Notes: generated by a model not told the origin, from the sequence alone. Positions 53,870 to 63,493 are shown, counted from the first letter of the stretch. The stretch: 64,000 nucleotides of DNA from CALODL01 sp942492115 (GCA_942492115.1 CALODL010000027.1:558001-622000); one strand, 5' to 3'. Translations and numbers: made by a program.

Positions 53870-55618
53870 ATGCGATCAAACCAGCTGGCAGGGCGACGTT
53901 TCATGCTTGTGTACCTCATCGCCGCAGCGGCGGCGGGAACGACGGCAGTTGGGCAGGTACAGCTGGTCGATCAATTCAACACAGAACTGGGCGCCAACCT
54001 CGTTGGCGTTGGTTACGACGAAGAGTCCGGCGAGCTTGCAGTGTACCGCAACTTCGACCAGGTGATTCGTTTGTTCGATCCAGCTGCTGCATCCGAGATG
54101 GCCCAGATAGATTTGCCCGGTAACACGGCCAACGATTTCGATATCGATGTCCTGCGGGCTCCCGCCTCGATCAACGGTATCCTCGTACCCGCCCACACGC
54201 TGCTCATACTCAATGGTGATGACAGCCCCAACCGGATATACGCCGTCGATCCCGCCACGGGTGCTATTCTCGCCGAACAGATCATCCAGGGGTGGAGCGG
54301 TGGAGCGCCGCGAACGTCCGTCGGGGGTTCGTTCCATCACGGCCGTGGAACGTTTTACGCGGTGGACTATCACAGCGACGTCGTGGCCGAGGTTGATCTC
54401 GCTGACGGCGCGGTCCTGCAGGAATTCAGCACGGGCATCAACGTGTACTTCGGCGATGTCGAAGTGAGTCAGGCGACCGGCAATCTGCTGGTGGTCACGG
54501 ATCGCCGTTCGCAGATTCGCGAGATCTCCCCGGATGGTCTCATCATGGGCGATATCGACGTGACAGAATTCGTGAGTACGGGGAGCCAGGGGATCGCCGG
54601 TATTGCGACTGACGATGCTCAGGGCATTGTGTGGTTGGGTTTGCGTCACGGTCAGGTCGTGGCCTTGTCGGGTGTCATTGAGGAAGTCGAACTCGATGCA
54701 CCTACTTGTGCCATCGAGCCCGTCGCGCCCGTGGCTTGCCAGGGGTCGACCACGACCGTTCAGCTTTGGGGAACCGCGTCGGGTGACCTGGTGGACGTCG
54801 ATTTCGAATGGACCACGACGTGTCCGGGAGGCTTTGATGATCCAACATTGCCAAGTCCGTTGCTGAGCGTGGATACCGCGCTGGGCTGTGCGGCGATGGC
54901 CGGCTGCGAGGTCCAGCTGATTGCCCACGGCCCCGGTGGCGCCAGCACGCCGTGTGTGCGCAACATTTCGATCGTGGATACGACGGCTCCGTCGATCCTT
55001 ATCGATGTGACCGACATGACAGTTCGTGATCAGTTGTGCGACGGCCAGATCGAAGTACGTTTGCCTGGAGCCGATGTCCTGGATACATGCGATCCGGCAC
55101 CTCAATTGACGATAGATGGTCCTGAGATGTTTGCCGCTGGCGAACGGACGGCGGTCATTTACACGGCCATCGACGACTGCGGCAATGTGGCTGAGCATCG
55201 TGTGGGGGTAACCGTCGAGCATGGGGCTGCCCTGATGATCACAGTGCGCACTGGTGGGGCAGCGCGGCACAATAAGGGGCAACCCCTGCCAGGGGTCGAG
55301 GTCATGGCGTTCGATTTGGCCAAGGGTGGATGTGCCCAGAGCCAACTCAAACATGGCAACAAGAAGTTTGACCGCTTCCTGGATCGCGTTCTCGATTCGT
55401 GCGACATGGTTGGTACCGCTCAAACGGATGAGCGCGGCGTTGCGGTGGTGGATGTGCCACCGGGGCGCTATCTTGCTGTGGCACGGACCATTGACGCCGC
55501 CGGTGTCGAGATCGTCCGCGGTGTGCGGGTGGGCCGCGTGCGCTGTGGTCAAACCAAGCGGAAACTATTGATCATTCCCATGAAGAAGAAAAAGGGCTCG
55601 AAGCACGGCAAGCATTGA
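53870..55618 (+). CDS. Secreted beta-propeller/HYR-like protein, 582 aa
   Basis: A signal peptide begins at ATG 53870 (FMLVYLIAAAAAGTTAVGQ). Residues ~30-300 hold repeated strands such as GELAVYRNFDQVIRLFDPA, GTFYAVDYHSDVVAEVD and IVWLGLRHGQVVALSG, consistent with an NHL or SMP-30-like propeller. DTTAPSILIDVTDMT and VIYTAIDDCGNVAEHRVGVT form a HYR-type Ig domain. The last ~100 residues are a separate beta domain, ending in MKKKKGSKHGKH. It probably binds something at the surface. An extension to 53807 is rejected because it precedes the signal peptide. Confidence 0.75.
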   Translation: MRSNQLAGRRFMLVYLIAAAAAGTTAVGQVQLVDQFNTELGANLVGVGYDEESGELAVYRNFDQVIRLFDPAAASEMAQIDLPGNTANDFDIDVLRAPASINGILVPAHTLLILNGDDSPNRIYAVDPATGAILAEQIIQGWSGGAPRTSVGGSFHHGRGTFYAVDYHSDVVAEVDLADGAVLQEFSTGINVYFGDVEVSQATGNLLVVTDRRSQIREISPDGLIMGDIDVTEFVSTGSQGIAGIATDDAQGIVWLGLRHGQVVALSGVIEEVELDAPTCAIEPVAPVACQGSTTTVQLWGTASGDLVDVDFEWTTTCPGGFDDPTLPSPLLSVDTALGCAAMAGCEVQLIAHGPGGASTPCVRNISIVDTTAPSILIDVTDMTVRDQLCDGQIEVRLPGADVLDTCDPAPQLTIDGPEMFAAGERTAVIYTAIDDCGNVAEHRVGVTVEHGAALMITVRTGGAARHNKGQPLPGVEVMAFDLAKGGCAQSQLKHGNKKFDRFLDRVLDSCDMVGTAQTDERGVAVVDVPPGRYLAVARTIDAAGVEIVRGVRVGRVRCGQTKRKLLIIPMKKKKGSKHGKH

Positions 55619-55632
55619 TCATTCGAGATTAT

Positions 55633-55679
55633 CGGTGGCCGGTCTGCTCCTTCCTTGTCGAGCGACCGGCCGCCGTTTT
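55633..55679 (+). terminator. Factor-independent terminator after 53870 gene
   Basis: A 12-base stem (55633-55644 with 55664-55675, one wobble pair, core GGCCGGTC/GACCGGCC) with a 19-base loop is followed by TTTTG. It starts 15 bases past the stop. Confidence 0.8.
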
Positions 55680-55897
55680 GTTCCGAGCCCATCTCAACCC
55701 TCTGGTTTCGTCAAACCCAGGCTACTCACCCCCACCCATGCCGGCGCCTCGAGGTCAACCACAGGATGTAGGAGCCAATTCTCTCAGGTGATGTGTCAAT
55801 GTCCGCGCGGTGCGGCCTCGGGCGCCGCACAGCACGAACCGGTACAACGGCACGGAGTTTGCCCAGCGGTTGGCACCATCCGCCGATGGCTTAGAAT

Positions 55898-56461
55898 ATG
55901 CGCATGAAGACACCACTCGAGTATCTCGCTATTGCTGTTCTTTGTGTGATATGGGGCCCTGCAGGATGCAACAAGCCAGGCGTCGCCACCACCGTGGCAC
56001 GAGCGGAGGCCGTTGAAGACTGGCGAGGGATCACGCCACTGACCCGTTCTGCTGACGTTTTCTTCGGTGGCCAACCATCTGAAGCCGCACTCCGCACGGC
56101 GTCGGACCATGGTGTGACCACGGTGGTGAATTTGCGTAGCGCCGCGGAAATGAATCAGAGTGTGGCCCTCGATGAGGCGACGCTGGTCGAGGATCTGGGC
56201 ATGGAATACGTGTCCATTCCGATCACGCGTCAATCGTTCTCCGTGGCTGATGCGCAGCGTTTGGATGCGGCATTGCGCGCCGCGAGTGGCCGCGTTCTGA
56301 TTCATTGTGCGTCGTCCAACCGCGTGGGGGCGCTATGGGCCGTGTACCTTCACAGCCATCGCGGCATGGCTTTGACCGAGGCCATGGAGCACGGCCGCCG
56401 CGCGGGCATGCGCCCGGGTGCCGAGGCGATGGTGACCGATGCAGTGGGGCGAACCGAATAG
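55898..56461 (+). CDS. DUF442-type protein phosphatase, lipoprotein, 187 aa
   Basis: BLH/DUF442 dual-specificity-type phosphatase. IWGPAGCNKP is a lipobox, so it is anchored outside the cytoplasmic membrane. VFFGGQPSEAALRTASDHGV and VTTVVNLRSAAEM are the family start, and RVLIHCASSNRVGALWAVYL is the active-site loop with the Cys-x4-Arg of this family. MEYVSIPITRQS is the usual strand after the lipid side. Substrate unknown. It is on the same strand as tetR (56580) with a 118-base gap, and its own promoter is not obvious. Confidence 0.78.
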   Translation: MRMKTPLEYLAIAVLCVIWGPAGCNKPGVATTVARAEAVEDWRGITPLTRSADVFFGGQPSEAALRTASDHGVTTVVNLRSAAEMNQSVALDEATLVEDLGMEYVSIPITRQSFSVADAQRLDAALRAASGRVLIHCASSNRVGALWAVYLHSHRGMALTEAMEHGRRAGMRPGAEAMVTDAVGRTE

Positions 56462-56543
56462 GTCGCACCCGTCCGGTCGTCACGACGCCCCGATCCGATT
56501 CAGCCCGGGTCGTACGCCCTATCCGGGTCTTCGAATCGTTATC

Positions 56544-56577
56544 TTGACGGATCGTCACAGTGTGACCTATAGTCACA
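56544..56577 (+). promoter_or_regulatory. tetR promoter with palindromic operator
   Basis: TTGACG (56544-56549) and TATAGT (56568-56573) are -35 and -10 boxes separated by 18 bases. An inverted repeat, TGTGAC-N5-GTCACA (56561-56577), overlaps the -10, and a further GTCACA at 56554-56559 forms a second palindrome with the same TGTGAC. The expected start of transcription falls on the A of the tetR ATG (56580), so the mRNA would be leaderless. Repression by TetR binding here is inference. Confidence 0.72.
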
Positions 56578-56579
56578 TC

Positions 56580-57302
56580 ATGGGCACCCAGCAGCGCCGT
56601 GACCGTGAGCGAAGCGAACGTGAAACCCGAATCAAGGCGGTGGCGCGGGATCTGCTACTAAAGTATGGATACATGGGTATCAACATGGACCGCCTCGCGG
56701 TGGCCACCGAATACTCCAAGGGCTTGTTGTACAAGCACTTTTCGTGCAAAGAAGATCTGCTTGCCGCATTGAGTATCGAGAATCACGAGAAACGCATCGC
56801 GTTCTTCCAGCGGGCGGCCCGATTCGAGGGGCACGCGCGTGAGCGGATCACGGCCATTGGCGTGGCTGATGAAACCCTGGTTCTGGCGTTCCCGGAATTC
56901 CAACAGACGGAGCACGTTCTCAACGTCGCATCCATCCAGGAAAAGTGCTCCGATGAACGTCAGCAGGCGCTGGTCGATGCCCATGCTCGGTGCATGACCT
57001 GTGTTCAGAACATCATCCTGGATGCCATCGCGGCCGGCGATCTGACCCTGCACGACTCGCAGGCTCCTCAGCACGTGGTCTATGGGTTGTGGGCCATGGC
57101 GGTCGGAGCCCACGCCATCGCAGAGTCCAAAAAGATGCTGCCGGTTCTCGGCCTGGCCGATCCGGTCACCGTGAAACAAGACAACCAGCAAATCCTGCTG
57201 GACGGCTACGGGTGGGCGCCATTGTCAGGGGAGTGGGATTACGAAGCGACACGAGACCGTGTTCGCCAGGAGGTGTTCGCCGATGAATACGCCCTTGCAT
57301 GA
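56580..57302 (+). CDS. TetR-family repressor of the efflux operon
   Basis: The ATG at 56580 is used; a longer frame to 56439 would include the promoter and operator. The first ~50 residues form the TetR helix-turn-helix: AVARDLLLKYGYMGINMDRL, then AVATEYSKGLLYKHFSCKED. The C-terminal half is a ligand-binding helical domain, ending QEVFADEYALA. The 240-residue length is normal. It overlaps the adaptor gene at 57283 by 20 bases, so repressor and pump are co-translated. A palindrome before the ATG suggests autoregulation. Confidence 0.9.
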   Translation: MGTQQRRDRERSERETRIKAVARDLLLKYGYMGINMDRLAVATEYSKGLLYKHFSCKEDLLAALSIENHEKRIAFFQRAARFEGHARERITAIGVADETLVLAFPEFQQTEHVLNVASIQEKCSDERQQALVDAHARCMTCVQNIILDAIAAGDLTLHDSQAPQHVVYGLWAMAVGAHAIAESKKMLPVLGLADPVTVKQDNQQILLDGYGWAPLSGEWDYEATRDRVRQEVFADEYALA

Positions 57303-58614
57303 GCAGCGCGTATCTGGATCGGATGTGGTGCTGCGTCAAAGGTTGCTGCGGAATCTGGCGGCCCTCCTGGTGGGCAGCGCCCTGGTCACGGTGGTGGTTG
57401 CAGCAGTCCGCTCGGGCTCAGAGCGCGCAGCGCACGTGCGCTCGAATGGCCTGCCGGTTCAGATCGTGATTGCACACAGCCAGGATGCATACGACGTGAC
57501 ACGTGATTTCACCGGTGAGGTCATGGCACGCCGAACCAGCGACATAGGTTTTGAACTGGGCGGCAGGGTCGTGGAGATACTCGTCGAGGAAGGTGACGAT
57601 GTACACATCGGTCAGGACCTCGCGCGACTCGACACCAGCCGGCTGGCTGTCGAACGGCTGCGTTTGCAGGCACAGCGGTCCCAGGCCGACGCGATCTTGC
57701 GTGAGCGGATCGCCGGTCCCCGCGCTGAAACGATTGCCGCGGCCCGCGCTGTGGTTGTCGAACGCACCTCAGATGTGGAGCTGGCCCGCCGCAAGGTCCG
57801 CAAGGTCAATACGTTGTTCGGGGAAGGTCGTGCAAGCGAAGAAGAGCTGGACGATACACGATCGATGGAGCAGGCGGCTACGGCGCGGCTGGAGCAGGCC
57901 CGTCATCATTTGGACGAACTGCTCGCTGGCACGCGATCTGAGCACATTGACGCACAGCGGGCGGTTGTGGCTCAATTGGACGCAGGGATCGCCGCCATCG
58001 ACGTCGATCTGGGCAATAGCATTCTGACCGCACCATTTGCAGGTCGCATTGGCCATCGTGCCGTGGACGAGGGGATGGTCGTACCTGTCGGGCGGCCTGT
58101 TGTGCGTGTTGTTGAACGCAGCGGCCTGGAGGCTCGCTTTGGTGTGACGCTCGCCGAACGCGATACGCTGACTGTCGGAAGCGATGTCGTCATTCGCAGC
58201 CCGGCAGGAGAGATCAAGGGCATCATATGGCGTCACTTGCCCGAGATTGATCCCGCAACACGCACCATGACGCTCATTGTTCGTTTCGACGACAATGGTG
58301 CGGCCCTGTTGCAGCCCGGTCAAATCGTGCGCCTGCCGGTCATCAACCGTATCGCCGAGTCGGGCATGTGGTTGCCCAACACGGCGCTGGTGCGGGCCGA
58401 GAGGGGTCTATGGTCCTGCTATGTTCTCGAAACCAACAAGCTGACCGATCATACGCGCGCCCGTCGGGTCGTTGTCGAGGTGTTGCATGCCGGTACGGAG
58501 CGCTCGTACGTTCGCGGGTTGGTCAGCGATGGCGATCGGGTCATCTCCGTTGGCGTGCATCGTATCGTGCCCGGACAGCTCGTCGACGCACGGCTGCCAG
58601 CGACAGAGGGGTGA
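57283..58614 (+). CDS. RND efflux periplasmic adaptor (MFP), 443 aa
   Basis: AGGAGG precedes ATG 57283. An N-terminal anchor helix (LAALLVGSALVTVVVAAV) is followed by a lipoyl half (FTGEVMARRTSDIGFELGGR, VVEILVEEGDDVHIGQDL), a coiled coil (LARRKVRKVNTLFGEGRASE, ARLEQARHHLDELLAGTRSE), the second lipoyl half (SILTAPFAGRIGHRAVDEGM) and beta-barrel plus membrane-proximal domains. It joins the RND pump at 58627 to an outer-membrane channel not present in the window. Confidence 0.9.
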   Translation: MNTPLHEQRVSGSDVVLRQRLLRNLAALLVGSALVTVVVAAVRSGSERAAHVRSNGLPVQIVIAHSQDAYDVTRDFTGEVMARRTSDIGFELGGRVVEILVEEGDDVHIGQDLARLDTSRLAVERLRLQAQRSQADAILRERIAGPRAETIAAARAVVVERTSDVELARRKVRKVNTLFGEGRASEEELDDTRSMEQAATARLEQARHHLDELLAGTRSEHIDAQRAVVAQLDAGIAAIDVDLGNSILTAPFAGRIGHRAVDEGMVVPVGRPVVRVVERSGLEARFGVTLAERDTLTVGSDVVIRSPAGEIKGIIWRHLPEIDPATRTMTLIVRFDDNGAALLQPGQIVRLPVINRIAESGMWLPNTALVRAERGLWSCYVLETNKLTDHTRARRVVVEVLHAGTERSYVRGLVSDGDRVISVGVHRIVPGQLVDARLPATEG

Positions 58615-58626
58615 GTTCCTGCCACC

Positions 58627-61600
58627 ATGACCACGCTGTTCTTTCGTAACCCGCGGATGCTGATCCTGGCTCTTGCGCTGGTGATCGTCTCAGGCCTGTC
58701 AGCCTATCGATTGCTGCCGCGCACCGAAGATCCGCAGCTGATCGCCCGCGGAGGTCAGGTGTTGACGCACTTCCCGGGTGCCACGGCCGAACGCGTCGAA
58801 GCGCTGGTGACTGACCCGATCGAAGAACGGCTCGCGGAAATCGAGGAGATCCGCTACATCGATTCGACGTCGCGTAACGCTGTGTCCGTTCTGACCATCG
58901 AATTACACGAGCATGTCGACAATGTCCTGGAAGTGTGGTCTCGTGTACGCGACAAACTCGACGACACCCAGCCGCTGCTTCCACCCGGGATCACACCCCA
59001 GTTCGACGAGATCGACATCACCGCCTACAGCGTGATCTCTGCCGTGGTGTGGCGCAGCGAGCAACCTGTGCAGTACGGTATCGTGCGCCGGCTGGCCGAA
59101 ATGCTCGAGGACCGCCTGCGCGACGTGCCGGGCACCGCGGATGTCGAGTTGTTCGGTGATCCCCAGGAAGAGGTGCGGCTCGAGATCGACAGTGCTCAGC
59201 TGGCCAGCCTCGGGTTGACACCCACCGAGGTGGCCGCGATCGTTCACGCATCGGACGCCAAGGTCGCTGCCGGGGCACTCCTGGGCGAACGCTCCAACCT
59301 GCTCATCGAGGTCGAGGGCGAACTGGACTCGATGCAGCGCATCCGCGATCTGCCCATCCGCCGCGGCGTCGATGGGCGGGTGCTGCGCCTTGCGGACGTC
59401 GCCCGCGTGAGTAAGACGGTGGCGGAACCGCCCAGTGAACTCGCCGTGATCGATGACCAGGCAGCGATCGCCGTGGCCGCGCGCATGGAGGAGGGCCGCC
59501 GCATCGATCACTGGGCAGCGGTTGTTCGAGGGCAGCTGGATGCATTCGCCGCGGAACTGCCTCAGGGGATCACGCTCGAGACCCTGTTCGATCAAAGCCG
59601 TTACGTCGAAGAGCGTCTGGGGCACCTGTTGAACAGCCTGATCATGGGCATTGTTCTGGTGATTGCAGTCAGCATGTTCACCATGGGGTGGCGCGGTGCC
59701 GTTGTAATCGCTGCAACCCTGCCCCTGGCCAGCCTCATGACGCTCGCCGGCATGCGGCTCATGGGCTTGTCTATTCACCAGATGTCGATCACCGGGCTGA
59801 TCATTGCGCTGGGGCTGCTCATCGACAACGCCATCGTTATCGTTGATTCCGTGCGCGGTCGGATACGCGAAGGCCGTACGCCCACTGCCAGCATCGATGG
59901 CAGTCTGCGTAAGTTGTTCGTTCCGCTACTGGGTTCGACTCTGACCACCGTTCTCGCGTTCATGCCGATCGTCTTGGCGCCGGGTGGTGCGGGTGAATTC
60001 ATCGGACCACTGGGCCTCAGTGTGGTGCTTGCTCTAACCAGCTCGTTCATTCTGTCGATGACCGTCGTGCCGGCAGTGACCGCATTGATCGAACGGTGGT
60101 GGCCGAGCACCGGTGATGGTCTCTTGACGCATGGGTTCTCCAACCAGCGCATGCTCGCGGCTTACAGCGCCAGCCTGGACTATCTGTTGGCCCGCCCTGT
60201 GCTGGGGTTGCTCATCGCCATGTTTCTCCCAATCATCGGGTTTGTCAGTTTCATCAAGCTACCGGTGCAGTTTTTCCCTGCGGCGGATCGTGACCAGTTC
60301 CAGATCCAACTGCGGCTGCCGGAGCAGACGGCGATCCAGCACACGCGTGCGGTCATTCAACGGGCCAGCGCGCTCGTCGAGGCACATCCGCGGGTCCAGC
60401 GTTGCAGTTGGTTCGTGGGCAGCAGTGCACCCAAGTTCTACTACAACATGATCGAGATGGACTCCAATGTCGCTTACTACGCTCAGGCACTGGTCCAGAT
60501 GGATACGATTGATGGAATCGACGTGATCAATCGGCTGCAGACCGATCTTGATCGGGCGATTCCTGAAGCCCAGGTGTTGTGTCGCCAACTCGAGCAGGGG
60601 CCTCCATTCCCAGCACCCATCGAGCTGTGGATCTACGGCCCAGACCTCGACACTTTGCGTGAATTGGGCTTTGAGGCGCGGACGCTGCTGTCCCAGTCGG
60701 ATGACGTGACCCACACGTTGTCTTCGCTCGGTGATGGCAATCCGCAGTTGTGGTTCGATCTCGACGAAGAGCAGGCCCGGCTGGTGGATGTCGATCACGT
60801 CAGCATCGCGCGCCAACTTGAAGCCCACTTGTACGGCGCGATTGGCGGATCGTACATGGACGACACCGAGGAGCTCCCGGTGCGGTTGCGCGTGGTCGAT
60901 GAGGCCCGTGGGGACCTCGACCAGGTGAGCTCGATCGATATTCTGTCGCGCGCCAGCGGTCGGCGAACCGAGGTTCCGCTGTCCTCATTGGGCCACATGG
61001 AGCTGGTTCCGCAGCGCTCGACGATACCGCGACGCAACGGTCAGCGCGTCAACATCGTCCATGGCTATCTCAAGGCGGGTGTGTTGCCTTCCGAAGTTCT
61101 CGCCGAATTCAAACGTGCAATGGTTACCAGCACCTTTGCCTTGCCCGACGGGTATCGATTGTCCTATGGCGGTGAGGCTGACAAACGCCAGGACGCTATC
61201 AACAATCTCATGGCCTCGGTCGGGTTGCTCGCAACATTGATGGCCGCGACGCTGGTTTTGTCTTTTCGTTCCTTCCGTCTCGCCGGGCTCATTGCGATCG
61301 TCGGTATTCTGGCCGTGGGGTTGGCGGTCCTCGGTCTGCGTATGGCGAGCTACCCGTTCGGGTTCATCGCCATCGTAGGCACGATGGGGCTTGTCGGGGT
61401 CGCGATCAACGATGCCATTGTCGTGCTCGCGGCGATCCGTGATGACGCAGCGGCACGGCAGGGCGATGTTCCGGCCCTCCGTAATGTCGTGCTCGCGGCG
61501 ACCCGTCATGTCGTATCGACGACGGTGACGACCATTGCCGGCTTCACTCCGCTACTGATCGGCGGAGGCCAGTTCTGGCCACCGCTTGCCGTGGTCATCG

Positions 61601-61749
61601 CTGGCGGCGTAGGCGGGGCGACGCTCCTGGCGTTGTATTTCGTGCCGTCGGCGTATCGTTTGTTGATGGTCGACCACGTGGTCCCGGTCATGGCGGGGGG
61701 AGACTCGATCGCCACGGCGACCGTCGTGCCCGCCCATGCAAGCAGGTAG
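58627..61749 (+). CDS. RND efflux permease, HAE1/AcrB family, 1040 aa
   Basis: Proton-driven inner-membrane pump for drugs or other hydrophobic compounds. TM1 is LILALALVIVSGLSAYRLLP, and ALGLLIDNAIVIVDSV is TM4, where AcrB has DD and this has Asp-Asn. FIGPLGLSVVLALTSSFILS and LLATLMAATLVLSFRSFR are further helices of the two six-helix halves. The two large periplasmic porter regions have the usual lengths. The gene is 12 bases after the adaptor and is the last of the tetR-adaptor-pump operon. The substrate range cannot be told from sequence. Confidence 0.92.
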   Translation: MTTLFFRNPRMLILALALVIVSGLSAYRLLPRTEDPQLIARGGQVLTHFPGATAERVEALVTDPIEERLAEIEEIRYIDSTSRNAVSVLTIELHEHVDNVLEVWSRVRDKLDDTQPLLPPGITPQFDEIDITAYSVISAVVWRSEQPVQYGIVRRLAEMLEDRLRDVPGTADVELFGDPQEEVRLEIDSAQLASLGLTPTEVAAIVHASDAKVAAGALLGERSNLLIEVEGELDSMQRIRDLPIRRGVDGRVLRLADVARVSKTVAEPPSELAVIDDQAAIAVAARMEEGRRIDHWAAVVRGQLDAFAAELPQGITLETLFDQSRYVEERLGHLLNSLIMGIVLVIAVSMFTMGWRGAVVIAATLPLASLMTLAGMRLMGLSIHQMSITGLIIALGLLIDNAIVIVDSVRGRIREGRTPTASIDGSLRKLFVPLLGSTLTTVLAFMPIVLAPGGAGEFIGPLGLSVVLALTSSFILSMTVVPAVTALIERWWPSTGDGLLTHGFSNQRMLAAYSASLDYLLARPVLGLLIAMFLPIIGFVSFIKLPVQFFPAADRDQFQIQLRLPEQTAIQHTRAVIQRASALVEAHPRVQRCSWFVGSSAPKFYYNMIEMDSNVAYYAQALVQMDTIDGIDVINRLQTDLDRAIPEAQVLCRQLEQGPPFPAPIELWIYGPDLDTLRELGFEARTLLSQSDDVTHTLSSLGDGNPQLWFDLDEEQARLVDVDHVSIARQLEAHLYGAIGGSYMDDTEELPVRLRVVDEARGDLDQVSSIDILSRASGRRTEVPLSSLGHMELVPQRSTIPRRNGQRVNIVHGYLKAGVLPSEVLAEFKRAMVTSTFALPDGYRLSYGGEADKRQDAINNLMASVGLLATLMAATLVLSFRSFRLAGLIAIVGILAVGLAVLGLRMASYPFGFIAIVGTMGLVGVAINDAIVVLAAIRDDAAARQGDVPALRNVVLAATRHVVSTTVTTIAGFTPLLIGGGQFWPPLAVVIAGGVGGATLLALYFVPSAYRLLMVDHVVPVMAGGDSIATATVVPAHASR

Positions 61750-61848
61750 CGGCCCAGGCTCCAATACGTCGTCGATCTCATTTAATCACATGAACCTCAT
61801 GTTGTTGCGCCTATCGTTTTTTTTGCCAGGGGTGGAACGGAAGCGCGT

Positions 61849-61866
61849 CTACTAGACGTCTAGTAG
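61849..61866. promoter_or_regulatory. Perfect 18-bp palindrome upstream of second efflux operon
   Basis: CTACTAGACGTCTAGTAG reads the same on both strands. TAGAC...GTCTA halves like this are common operators of TetR-type regulators. It lies ~145 bases before the adaptor start at 62010 and ~100 bases after the RND stop, with no T-run, so an operator is more likely than a terminator. The regulator is not identified, and the site is unlike the tetR operator at 56561. Confidence 0.6.
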
Positions 61867-62009
61867 GACGGCAGCATATCTTCATGTGTTACGCAGGATC
61901 ACGACCGCGGGCTCAGCCGGGCTCGCTATTTCAGGACAGGCGTCGGCCGAACGGCCACAGGGCCGGTCGGTCAGTTCCCAGTCGCGCTACTCAAATCACG
62001 GAAAGTACC

Positions 62010-63491
62010 ATGACTATCAGTTCCCGTTCTTTGACGTGGGTCATCGGTGTGGCCCTGTGCGGTGTGCCGGATGCCAGTGCGTGGCAGGGTGCCTCCGGGT
62101 TGAATGAAAGCTTCACAGCGAAGGTCTCCAAGGGAGACCTGGACATCGAAGTCGAGCTTGCCGGCCGGTTTGTTGCGGAGAACAAAGACGAGATTCGCGT
62201 CGAACCCAAGACCTACAAGGGTGAATTGATCATCACGACGTTGCTGACGGAAGGCGCGGCCGTCAAGGAAGGTGACGTGCTCATGGAGTTCGATCCACTG
62301 AGCCTCGATCGCTCACTCGAGGACGCTCAGAACGAGGTGTCTGACAAGAAGGTCGCGCTGGATAAGGCCGTGGCTGAGCTGGAGGCGTTCAAGGTCGAAC
62401 GCGATAACAGCCTGTCGCACCTCCGCAAAGAACTGGAGATGGCCGCCGAGGATCTCAATAAGGTTGGCGAAGCGAACCAGATCGAAATCGATGCCAAGCA
62501 CCAGTCGATCAAGGACGCCGAGCGGCGGCTGGCTGACGCTTTGATCGATATGGAACAGCTCATGCAACTGTACACCGAGCGCGAGTTGCATACGGCCACC
62601 GAGAACATCCTCATCGACCGTGAAAAACAGCGGATCTCGGATCTCGAAATCGGGCTTGAGAAAACACGGCGCGAAGTTGAACTGTGGAAGAAATACGATA
62701 TCAAGAAGAGCGTCGACGAGAAGCAGCTCGAGATCAGCAAGAAGGAGACCGAGCTGCGCAAGAGCGAAATCAAGCTCGATGCTGACTTTAACGAGAAACA
62801 GGCCGAAGTCGACAAGGCGCGTCGGGCCCTCGACAAGGCGGAACGAGAAGTGCGCGAACTCGAGGAGGATTCCGAGAGCCTCAAAGTCATCGCGCCGCGT
62901 GACGGTATCGTGTTCTATGGCTCGATCGGAGGGGAGTCGTACTCAGACGTGGTCATCATGGGGTTCGGTGGCCAGGAACGCGAAATGCGCATCGGCGGTC
63001 GGGTGCGGACGCACCAGATCCTCATGACCGTGGCGTCGATGGACAGACTGACTGTGCAGATGCAGGTTCTGGAGAACGACATCCAGCACATGAAGGCCGG
63101 GCTGCCCATCACCATCCGGCCCGACGCGTTTCCATCGCTCAAGATCGATGGCAAACTGTCAAAGGTCGGCCAGGTTGCCGCCCGGACCGGGTTTCTCAGC
63201 GAGGTTCGTGAGTTCAGCGTTTACGGGGAGTACGACGCGGTCTATGCACAACTGCGCAGCGGAATGAATTGCCGTGTGACCGTCCACGCAGACACCGTGC
63301 CAGAGGCCGTCCACGTACCGGTCCTGGCCGTGTTCAATGACGGCGGTGACTACTACTGCATGGTCAAGGAGGGGTCGGACTCGACGCGGCGGCCGGTCAC
63401 GCTGGGTGCGACCAATGGAACGGCTGTCGAGATTACCGACGGCTTGCGCCCCGGCGAGACCGTGGCGTTGTGGAATCCGGGTGAGGAATAA
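62010..63491 (+). CDS. MacA-like periplasmic adaptor with long coiled coil, 493 aa
   Basis: GGAAAG precedes ATG 62010 and a signal peptide starts there (LTWVIGVALCGVPDASA). ELAGRFVAENKDEIRVEP opens the lipoyl half. A coiled coil of ~230 residues (LRKELEMAAEDLNKVGEANQ, EKQLEISKKETELRKSEIKL) is much longer than usual. KVIAPRDGIVFYGSIGGESY is the returning lipoyl half, and VQMQVLENDIQHMKAGLPI and LRPGETVALWNPGEE are the barrel and end. The ABC ATPase follows two bases after the stop. It is paired with an ABC system, not with the RND pump upstream. Confidence 0.85.
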   Translation: MTISSRSLTWVIGVALCGVPDASAWQGASGLNESFTAKVSKGDLDIEVELAGRFVAENKDEIRVEPKTYKGELIITTLLTEGAAVKEGDVLMEFDPLSLDRSLEDAQNEVSDKKVALDKAVAELEAFKVERDNSLSHLRKELEMAAEDLNKVGEANQIEIDAKHQSIKDAERRLADALIDMEQLMQLYTERELHTATENILIDREKQRISDLEIGLEKTRREVELWKKYDIKKSVDEKQLEISKKETELRKSEIKLDADFNEKQAEVDKARRALDKAEREVRELEEDSESLKVIAPRDGIVFYGSIGGESYSDVVIMGFGGQEREMRIGGRVRTHQILMTVASMDRLTVQMQVLENDIQHMKAGLPITIRPDAFPSLKIDGKLSKVGQVAARTGFLSEVREFSVYGEYDAVYAQLRSGMNCRVTVHADTVPEAVHVPVLAVFNDGGDYYCMVKEGSDSTRRPVTLGATNGTAVEITDGLRPGETVALWNPGEE

Positions 63492-63493
63492 TC

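Noticed and set aside
53876..55552. 558-codon minus-strand frame opposite the propeller-like protein
   Set aside because: No domain-like sequence or ribosome site. The plus strand has a signal peptide, propeller repeats and a terminator.
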